Below are positions 1 to 5,011 of a stretch of 5,011 bases of DNA, piece after piece. This DNA comes from Verrucomicrobiales bacterium (GTDB taxonomy: Bacteria > Verrucomicrobiota > Verrucomicrobiia > Limisphaerales > UBA1100). The stretch lies in contig PBFV01000049.1 of the NCBI GenBank assembly GCA_002718935.1, positions 4,220-9,230 of the forward strand, given 5' to 3'. Within the stretch, counting starts at the first letter, position 1, and each line of letters opens with the position of its first letter. A program made the position numbers and the translations under genes. The notes under the pieces are model-generated. The model saw only the letters and a list, made by a program, of their open reading frames with translations. It was not told the origin of the DNA and searched no databases.

Positions 1-342
1 AAATCCACGAGCGTTCAAAATTTTGTGGATACCGAGTATCTGTATGCCAGCGGAGCCAACAAGAAGGTGGTGTTCCCTTTGCAAATAGCCAAGGGCGGCC
101 GTTATGAAGTACGGGTATCCTTCGCACATCATCCCAATCGCGCTACCAACACGCGTATCACCGTGCGCCATAATGATGGCGAAAAACTGTTCCGCGTGAA
201 CCAACGGCAAGCGCCGAGCGTAGACGGCTACTTCCAATCGCTCGGCGTGTTCGAATTTCAAGATGGCCAATGGGATGTGGTGGAAATCTCTACTGAAGGC
301 GCCAACGGCGCGGTGATTGCCGACGCCATTCAGCTCCTGCCC
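1..342 (+). other. Golvesin/xanthan-lyase-like beta domain (within the PSD1 protein)
   Basis: This protein segment alternates short beta-type stretches: VVFPLQI, GRYEVRVSF, TRITVRHNDG, FQSLGVFEF, WDVVEIST, then GAVIADAIQLLP. The order 'Y-EVRVSY..HPNRATN', 'V..R', 'G.F..LG.F.F', 'G...V.I...G..G.VIADA..LLP' is what I know from golvesin C-terminal/xanthan lyase CBD-like domains, which occur in PSCyt/PSD1 proteins and glycan-active enzymes. Its left boundary is lost at the window edge. Binding of sugar is an inference from the family, not shown by any residue here. Confidence 0.72.
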
Positions 343-1443
343 GAAGGCTCCAAGGCCGTGGTAAAAAAGGAAAAGTCCTCTGCCCAGCCAACCAAGAAGG
401 ATAAGGAGAGATCGCGACTCGCCCGACTTGAGAAGGAATTAAAGGTGCTTGAGAAAAACGCCGTGAAGCGGACGAACATCATTGCCGCCGATGAAGCCGC
501 CAAACCCGGTGACATTGAGATTGCCATCCGCGGCAACGTGCATAACGCTGGCCCCAAGACACCGCGCCGCTTTATCGAGGTCCTCAACCGCAAAGGACTT
601 CCGAAAATCGCATCCAAAGCCAGCGGCCGCGCCGAGTTGGCCAACTGGCTGGCCAGCGCCGAGCATCCACTCACCGCGCGCGTATTTGCCAACCGCGTAT
701 GGCACCACCTCTTCGGCAAAGGCCTTGTGCCGAGCGTCGATAATTTTGGCCACATGGGCCGACTGCCGACCAATCAACCGCTGCTTGACCATCTCGCGGT
801 GCATTTCGTGCAGGAAGGTTGGTCCGTGAAAAAGCTTATCCGCGAAATTGTCTTATCGCGCACGTATCAGTTGAGCTCCGCAACCGGGCCACAAGCCAAG
901 GCGGATATTGAAAATGAACTTCACTGGCGCCAAAACCGCCGCCGCCTGCAGGCCGAAGCCATCCGTGATGCCATTCTGTCCGTGAGCGGCGAACTGGATC
1001 CCGCCCTCGGCGGAGCCACCATCAAGGCGGGCACCAGCAGCGAATATGGGTATAAATTCGACGATACCCGCCGCAGCCTTTACACGCCCGTTTTTCGGAA
1101 CACGCCGCTGGAGATTTTGGCGGTGTTCGACTTTGCCGATCCCAACCTCGTCGTCGGCGAACGCACCACAAGCAGCGTCCCCACACAGGCTCTCTACCTG
1201 ATGAACAACCCCTTCGTCCGCACCCAAGCCGAAGCCGCCGCCACGGGTTTGTTGGATCTGAACCTCGCCGATGATTCCGCCCGCATCGCCCGCGCCTACC
1301 GCCGCACCCTCGGGCGCGACGCCACTTCCACTGAACGGGAAGTGATTTTGAAATTTCTCGCCACCGAGAAGGACGCCGCCAAGGCCTGGACCCAAGTGAT
1401 CCACAGCCTGTACGCGAGCCTTGATTTCCGGTTCCTCAACTAG
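1..1443 (+). CDS. PSD1 (DUF1553) domain protein with golvesin-like domain, 5'-truncated by window edge
   Basis: The frame is open from base 1 to a TAG stop, giving 480 residues. A GTG at base 25 lies inside a beta domain, so it is not the start; the gene begins left of the window. Residues ~9-114 look like a golvesin/xanthan-lyase-type carbohydrate-binding-like domain (YEVRVSFAHHPNRATN, then RVNQR, then VIADAIQLLP). Residues ~116-158 are a Lys/Glu-rich linker, probably coiled coil. An IRGN segment follows (~176-179). Residues ~207-458 match PSD1/DUF1553: NRVWHHLFGKGLVPSVDNFG, GWSVKKLIREIVLSRTY, RRLQAEAIRDAIL, RRSLYTPVFRN, then PTQALYLMNNPFV. The end, SLDFRFLN, is the usual family C-terminus. 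Full-length relatives usually begin with a signal peptide, a PSCyt1 cytochrome c domain and PSCyt2/DUF1549; that part is not visible. The biochemical role of the family is not established. Location is inferred to be periplasmic or surface. Family assignment is confident, function is not. Confidence 0.93.
   Translation, partial: KSTSVQNFVDTEYLYASGANKKVVFPLQIAKGGRYEVRVSFAHHPNRATNTRITVRHNDGEKLFRVNQRQAPSVDGYFQSLGVFEFQDGQWDVVEISTEGANGAVIADAIQLLPEGSKAVVKKEKSSAQPTKKDKERSRLARLEKELKVLEKNAVKRTNIIAADEAAKPGDIEIAIRGNVHNAGPKTPRRFIEVLNRKGLPKIASKASGRAELANWLASAEHPLTARVFANRVWHHLFGKGLVPSVDNFGHMGRLPTNQPLLDHLAVHFVQEGWSVKKLIREIVLSRTYQLSSATGPQAKADIENELHWRQNRRRLQAEAIRDAILSVSGELDPALGGATIKAGTSSEYGYKFDDTRRSLYTPVFRNTPLEILAVFDFADPNLVVGERTTSSVPTQALYLMNNPFVRTQAEAAATGLLDLNLADDSARIARAYRRTLGRDATSTEREVILKFLATEKDAAKAWTQVIHSLYASLDFRFLN
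619..1398 (+). other. PSD1 (DUF1553) domain (within the plus-strand CDS)
   Basis: This segment starts at GRAELANWLASAEHPLTARV and runs to near the C-terminus. It contains all the landmarks I expect of a complete PSD1 domain in the right order: NRVW..LFG.GLV, DNFG.MG..PTN, LLDHLA..F...GWS.K.L, SRTYQLS, RRRLQAEAIRD, GG.TIK, RRSLYTP, FDFADPN, SVPTQALYLMNNPFV and AYRRTLGRDAT..E. No frameshift or internal stop interrupts it, so the gene looks functional. Confidence 0.9.
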
Positions 1444-1459
1444 TCGCAGTAGCCCCTTT
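1444..1459. other. Intergenic gap between convergent genes
   Basis: Sixteen bases separate the TAG stop of the plus-strand gene (1441-1443) from the TAA stop of the minus-strand gene (1460-1462 read in reverse). The only terminator-like element is a run of five T after CCCC at about 1452-1461, without a convincing GC-rich hairpin before it on either strand. The gap is too small for a small gene or a classical terminator of its own. Confidence 0.9.
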
Positions 1460-4400
1460 TTACGGAACAATTTTCCCTTCGTGATCCACACTCATTGCCT
1501 TTGCGCCCTCGGGCACGGGGGTGCGGGTCGTGTTGCCGCCGGGCCAGGTGACCTCGAGGTGCGTTGGGGCACTGGCAGTGGCAAGAATCTGAGTGGCACT
1601 ATCTTGTGACCAGTAACCGGAGCCGGCGGTGATCAATCGCGCGGGGCCAGTTTTGTTTTCTTCGAAAACCAATCGCAAGCGCGCGCCGACCCCGGTGGGG
1701 TTGGCGGGGCCGGCGTTGAGTTTCACGCGCAACCCAGGCTGGGCGTGGGTGTTGCGGAACAGGCGGTTGAAGGATCCGTTTTGGGTGACGACCAGATCAG
1801 GCCGTCCGTCCTCATCGTAATCCGCCACCGCGGAGCCGCGTTGCTCACCGTAGATGCGCAAGCCGGTTTGCTGGCCGGGCACATATTTAAACCCTCCCTT
1901 TCCATCGCCACGCAGCAGCACACTGCGGCCGCCGTCGCTGCGGGGGGTTTCCCGCTGGGAGGCGAAAAAGTTTTGGGCGAGGAAAATGTCCTCATGGCCG
2001 TCGCCGTCAAAGTCCGCGACGTTGACGCCGAAGACGGGAGCAAACTGCGCCTCGGCCGGGAGATTGACCCGCTCAAATTTATCGCCGCGATTGAGCAGTG
2101 CCACGGAATCGAGGACGTTGGCGGTGAGCACGGTGCCTTCCTTGAGGCAGGCGCCGTACACTTCCTCAAGGCTGCGTTTACCAAAGACCTCGAAGGTCTC
2201 GTTCTGTTTGCCGATGAACGGCATCGCGTTCATGGTGCAAGAGCGCCCCCGCTCGGGCACGAGCTGACCGGTGATCTTATCGCGATGATACTCAACAATG
2301 TCGAGCACACCGTTGTCGTCAAAGTCGCTGTATGAAATACGAAGCGGTTCCTTCTCGGAATAGGAGCCTTCGTACTTACTGTTTCGGCCCCAGTTGCCGG
2401 CGACGATGTCGAGCCGGCCGTCACCGTCAAAATCTCCGAGGGTCACGCTGTTCCACCAGCCGTGATATTTGTCCAAGCCATACGCGGCGGTGGCATCGGC
2501 AAACTTGCCGCCGTCATTACGCAGCACCTTGATCGGCCCCCACTCGACTGCCAGCACGAGGTCCGCATCACCGTCATTATCCAGATCGCCAAACACGGCG
2601 CCGCTGACCAGACCGAGTTTTTTCAGCACCTTCTCATTAGCGGTGTCGAGCTTGAGGGTGCCGTTGTCGTTGATGTAAAGGAACGAGTCCCCCGGTTCGG
2701 GGTAACGGGCGGGGACAGTGCGGCCGCCAATGAACAGGTCCAGATCGCCATCGCCGTCCACATCGGCCAAGGCCATGGGGCCGGCGGTAGCGGTTTGACC
2801 GGGCAGCGAAAAAGCGATGCCGAATTTCTTCGCAGGATCCAGCCCCTGCGCAATGGCCGGCCGGATAAATTCACGGTCCGGCGCCTCGTAATTGGAAAAA
2901 CCGGTCAACAGAATTGGCCCGGCGCCAGCCTTGGGCGTCCAGCCGAGCAGGCCGGTTTGGTCGAGGGGCGAGTTGGCGCCATTGCTGAACTTGAATTTAC
3001 CATCCGCTTGGACGTGGTACACCACCACCGGCCCGCCACGGCCAGAGCCGACGACCAGATCATCGCGCCCGTCGCCGTTTAGATCCGTCCATGCCACGCC
3101 GGGGCCGAGTTGGCTGAGGCGATTGGGCAGGAGTGATTGATAGGCGAAATCGTCAAAGGCGGTTTCACGATGCACCACGCTGGCCATGCCTTGCGGGGTT
3201 TCCACGCTGAGCTTTTCAAAGTCATCCGCAAACCACAGTTCACGCGCCTCATGCACGGGGGGCACATGCGGCGTGTCGTTGCCCTGGGTAATTTCATAAA
3301 GGTGATTGGGCTTCACATTTTCGATCACTCGACGCTCCAGTTGGCTGCGGCGCCGCCAAATAATTTCAAGCTGGAGGCCTTTCGTTTGGGTGCCGGTGCC
3401 GAAGACGGCCAGTGGATCACTGCCCGACGCGTAGCCGCCGCCGGCGTGGATTTCCTGCTCAATGGGAGCTGGGCCGCCGGGGCCGCCAAGGAGACGTACC
3501 TTGGCGCCGATGGCCTGAGTGTTTTTGCCGCTGCCCTTGAGCCGCACGGCCACGCGGGGCGCAGCCGATTCGTTCCGGTAGATTTCCAGTGGCCCGATGT
3601 TGTTGAAGATCAGGTCGAGATCGCCATCGCCGTCAAAGTCCGCCTGCACGAGTCCGCCGGACACTGCCTCCTCGCCAGTGAAGCCCCAGTCATCGCTCTT
3701 GAATTCAAACGTGAGATCGCCCTTGTTTCGGTAAATGACATTTTGCGTGCGCAGTTCGGGGAACAACTCGTGGGTTTCAATGATGCTTTTGATGCCGCCG
3801 GAGTTGGCTTGGTTGGCCTTTTGGGTGGCGTCAGCATCCATGAAATCTCGAATCATGCCGGTGGCCACAATCAAGTCCTCATAGCCGTCGAGATCCACAT
3901 CGGAAAACGCCACGCCCCAACTCCACTCCGATGCTCTCACGCCGGCGTACTGCGCAATTTCCGTGTAACGGCCGTCCCCGCGCGCGAGGTGCAGCGTGTT
4001 TTGCATAATCTGTGGTCGGTTCTCCACCAGGCCTATCGCCACGTCTGTGGGTTGCATGAAACCCATTTGGGTTTTACGACGCATGTGTGAACGGCTGAGC
4101 ATATCCACGGTGAGAAAGTCCAGATGCTCGTCGCGGTTGATGTCTGCAAAATCCAAGCCCATGGAAAACTGGCTGGTGCGGCGCAGCGTAAGCGGATGGA
4201 CGAGCGTAAAATTTCCGGCACCGTCGTTCTTCCAAAACCGATCCGCCCAGTCGAAGTCTGAGCACACATATAAATCCGGATCGCCATCGCCGTCTACATC
4301 ACGAAAGGCCGCCTCATGGCTGGGATCTTTCGGCATTGGCATGGGTTCGCCGTTCATGTTGCGAAACCGCCCGTCCGTATCGCGCACCGCACGGAAGCCG

Positions 4401-5011
4401 TCTTTACCGTGGTTCAGATACAATTGGTCGGCCACATGATGCGCGTCCATTTGGTAACGCACCCGGCCCGGCGCCACCGGCACGGGACGGTACGAATAAT
4501 ATTTGCGCCATTCAGCAGGCATCGGTTTGCCGGCCGCACGCGCCGCCTCGCCAAGCGCTTCGATGCGTGCCACGCCCTCGCGCCCCAACTCCTCGGTATG
4601 GAAGCGTTTGAGGAAAGCTGTAAAATACAGATCGAGATCGCCGTCGCCATCGACGTCCGACGCCGTAGCGCCCACGTTGCCGCCGCGCGGATTGCTTACC
4701 CAGGCAAACTTGTCGAGGCTTTCGGTGAATTTGCCGGCGCCATCATTGAGGAAAACAAAATTGCGCGAGTCACGCAGGGACGTCAGCACGAGATCCAGAT
4801 CCCCGTCGCCTTCGAGGTCCACCATCAACGCCCCGCTCAGGCGCCAGCCTTTGCAGGCCACGCCCGCGGCCTCGGTAATGTTTTCAAACTTCCAGTTACC
4901 CTTGTTTAGATACAGAGCATTCGGTTGTTCCATGCCGCACACGTACAGATCCGGCAGACCGTCACCATTAATGTCGCCGGCAGCGAGGCCGGAGTTGCCT
5001 GTGTCACGAAT
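1460..5011 (-). CDS. Giant FG-GAP/VCBS repeat protein with two ASPIC/UnbV domains (CRTAC1-like), 5'-truncated by window edge
   Basis: The minus frame is open from the right edge to a TAA stop, giving 1183 residues. A GTG at 4940-4942 is not the start, because the 23 codons before it already encode a repeat (GLAAGDINGDGLPDLYV). Counting from the edge, residues ~8-483 hold seven Asp-rich calcium-loop repeats (type DVDGDGDLDL). Residues ~486-575 are an ASPIC/UnbV-like domain (IGAKVRLL, EIHAGGGYASGSDPLAVFG). Residues ~576-635 are a linker with HRETAFDDFAYQSLLPNRLS. Residues ~636-1089 hold seven more repeats, and ~1092-1178 a second ASPIC/UnbV domain (VGARLRLV, ITAGSGYWSQDS, LEVTWPGG). Such proteins fold as beta-propellers and are generally exported or lipid-anchored; ligands are mostly unknown. 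Large relatives of this plan occur in Bacteroidota and PVC bacteria, usually with a signal peptide or lipobox some tens of residues before the first repeat. That part lies outside the window. Some databases label members 'RNA-binding protein', which I would not adopt. Confidence 0.93.
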   Translation of the reverse strand: MRDTGNSGLAAGDINGDGLPDLYVCGMEQPNALYLNKGNWKFENITEAAGVACKGWRLSGALMVDLEGDGDLDLVLTSLRDSRNFVFLNDGAGKFTESLDKFAWVSNPRGGNVGATASDVDGDGDLDLYFTAFLKRFHTEELGREGVARIEALGEAARAAGKPMPAEWRKYYSYRPVPVAPGRVRYQMDAHHVADQLYLNHGKDGFRAVRDTDGRFRNMNGEPMPMPKDPSHEAAFRDVDGDGDPDLYVCSDFDWADRFWKNDGAGNFTLVHPLTLRRTSQFSMGLDFADINRDEHLDFLTVDMLSRSHMRRKTQMGFMQPTDVAIGLVENRPQIMQNTLHLARGDGRYTEIAQYAGVRASEWSWGVAFSDVDLDGYEDLIVATGMIRDFMDADATQKANQANSGGIKSIIETHELFPELRTQNVIYRNKGDLTFEFKSDDWGFTGEEAVSGGLVQADFDGDGDLDLIFNNIGPLEIYRNESAAPRVAVRLKGSGKNTQAIGAKVRLLGGPGGPAPIEQEIHAGGGYASGSDPLAVFGTGTQTKGLQLEIIWRRRSQLERRVIENVKPNHLYEITQGNDTPHVPPVHEARELWFADDFEKLSVETPQGMASVVHRETAFDDFAYQSLLPNRLSQLGPGVAWTDLNGDGRDDLVVGSGRGGPVVVYHVQADGKFKFSNGANSPLDQTGLLGWTPKAGAGPILLTGFSNYEAPDREFIRPAIAQGLDPAKKFGIAFSLPGQTATAGPMALADVDGDGDLDLFIGGRTVPARYPEPGDSFLYINDNGTLKLDTANEKVLKKLGLVSGAVFGDLDNDGDADLVLAVEWGPIKVLRNDGGKFADATAAYGLDKYHGWWNSVTLGDFDGDGRLDIVAGNWGRNSKYEGSYSEKEPLRISYSDFDDNGVLDIVEYHRDKITGQLVPERGRSCTMNAMPFIGKQNETFEVFGKRSLEEVYGACLKEGTVLTANVLDSVALLNRGDKFERVNLPAEAQFAPVFGVNVADFDGDGHEDIFLAQNFFASQRETPRSDGGRSVLLRGDGKGGFKYVPGQQTGLRIYGEQRGSAVADYDEDGRPDLVVTQNGSFNRLFRNTHAQPGLRVKLNAGPANPTGVGARLRLVFEENKTGPARLITAGSGYWSQDSATQILATASAPTHLEVTWPGGNTTRTPVPEGAKAMSVDHEGKIVP
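1478..1738 (-). other. Second ASPIC/UnbV domain (C-terminal)
   Basis: The last ~90 residues carry LRVKLNAGPANPTGVGARLR, then RLITAGSGYWSQDSATQIL, then LEVTWPGGNTTRTPVPEG. The GVGAR, AGSGYWSQDS and VTWPGG landmarks are those of ASPIC/UnbV (PF07593), which normally closes FG-GAP repeat proteins of the CRTAC1 type. The gene stops within a few codons of the domain end, so the C-terminus is complete and carries no sorting tail that I recognise. Confidence 0.88.
1796..4975 (-). repeat. Fourteen FG-GAP/VCBS calcium-loop repeats (protein-level repeat array)
   Basis: Nine-residue loops of the form D-x-[DNE]-x-[DN]-x-x-x-D are encoded on the minus strand at 4949-4975, 4793-4819, 4631-4657, 4274-4300, 4118-4144, 3875-3901, 3614-3640, 3059-3085, 2738-2764, 2561-2587, 2408-2434, 2300-2326, 1988-2014 and 1796-1822. 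Most are followed by a hydrophobic strand such as LDLYFT or LDLFIGG and then by a 'LYLN.G..F' type strand. All fourteen keep Asp at positions 1 and 9, and thirteen keep Asp at position 5 (Asn in the 2300-2326 copy), so all look able to bind calcium. Spacing is uneven, with long inserts after the third, eighth and twelfth copies. At DNA level the 16-base word GATCGCCATCGCCGTC (plus strand) recurs exactly at 2743-2758, 3619-3634 and 4279-4294. Confidence 0.9.
3287..3556 (-). other. First ASPIC/UnbV-like domain (internal)
   Basis: After the seventh calcium loop the protein reads VAVRLKGSGKNTQAIGAKVR, then EIHAGGGYASGSDPLAVFG, then LQLEIIWRRRSQLERRVIENV and NHLYEI. This follows the ASPIC/UnbV pattern: 'L.G...N..aiGA.v.l', 'r.i..G.gy.sq..p...fGlG', 'l.i.W..G....'. 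It is more diverged than the C-terminal copy; the usual WPGG turn is replaced by WRRR. It marks the end of the first module. Confidence 0.75.

Noticed and set aside
25..27. GTG as start codon of the plus-strand gene
   Set aside because: It falls inside the golvesin-like domain, the frame is open to base 1, and no ribosome binding site is visible before it.
1445..1475. T-rich stretch (CCCCTTTTT) as a bidirectional terminator
   Set aside because: I could find no stable GC-rich stem next to it on either strand, so a terminator cannot be supported from the sequence alone.
853..1491. Minus-strand open frame across the end of the PSD1 gene and the gap
   Set aside because: It runs antisense to a clearly conserved PSD1 domain and has no recognisable motif; Gly/Ala-rich composition is typical of shadow frames in GC-rich DNA.
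1745..2335. Plus-strand open frame with hydrophobic, protein-like composition
   Set aside because: It is an antisense shadow of the second propeller, and its repeated VAVKV segments come from the complement of calcium-loop codons.
3137..4090. Long open frame of 317 codons on the plus strand, with a similar one at 2462-3082
   Set aside because: Both are antisense to the FG-GAP gene, whose frame shows clear domain structure throughout. The antisense products are full of IAIAVKV-type stretches, the mirror of the GDGD codons, and match nothing I recognise.
4940..4942. GTG as start codon of the minus-strand gene
   Set aside because: The frame continues to the window edge and the 23 codons upstream encode the first calcium loop and its strand, so the true start is outside the window.
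1796..4975. Recurrent short DNA words suggesting a CRISPR-like or regulatory repeat array
   Set aside because: The words are in frame with the Asp-Gly loops, irregularly spaced and embedded in a continuous coding frame, so they are protein-level repeats.

Overview
The window holds the 3' parts of two large protein genes that face each other tail to tail, with only 16 bases between their stop codons. Both run off the window: the plus-strand gene enters from the left edge and the minus-strand gene enters from the right edge. Neither true start, promoter nor signal peptide is visible. I see no tRNA, rRNA, CRISPR array, insertion sequence or attachment site.

Organism: the plus-strand gene belongs to the PSD1 (DUF1553) group, first described as planctomycete-specific and also very common in Verrucomicrobiota and relatives. 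The minus-strand gene is a giant FG-GAP/VCBS repeat protein with ASPIC/UnbV domains, also typical of PVC-group bacteria and Bacteroidota. The sequence is moderately GC-rich. A Planctomycetota or Verrucomicrobiota genome, probably environmental, fits best. I cannot choose the phylum with certainty, but lean slightly to Verrucomicrobiota.

Layout: bases 1-1443 (+) encode 480 residues: a golvesin/xanthan-lyase-like beta domain, a lysine-rich probable coiled-coil linker and a complete PSD1 domain. The usual N-terminal cytochrome c (PSCyt1) and DUF1549 (PSCyt2) parts, if present, lie left of the window. Bases 1444-1459 are the intergenic gap. Bases 1460-5011 (-) encode 1183 residues built as two similar modules. 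Each module has seven DxDGDGxxD-type calcium-binding loops, suggesting a seven-bladed propeller, followed by one ASPIC/UnbV-like domain.

How they work together: both look like exported or periplasmic/cell-surface proteins of the kind that PVC bacteria carry in large paralogous sets, often near polysaccharide or sulfatase genes. Because they are convergent they cannot form one operon, and nothing here proves a shared pathway. The window looks like ordinary PVC genome content. The two-module 7+7 architecture is the most notable point, and I found no convincing new system.
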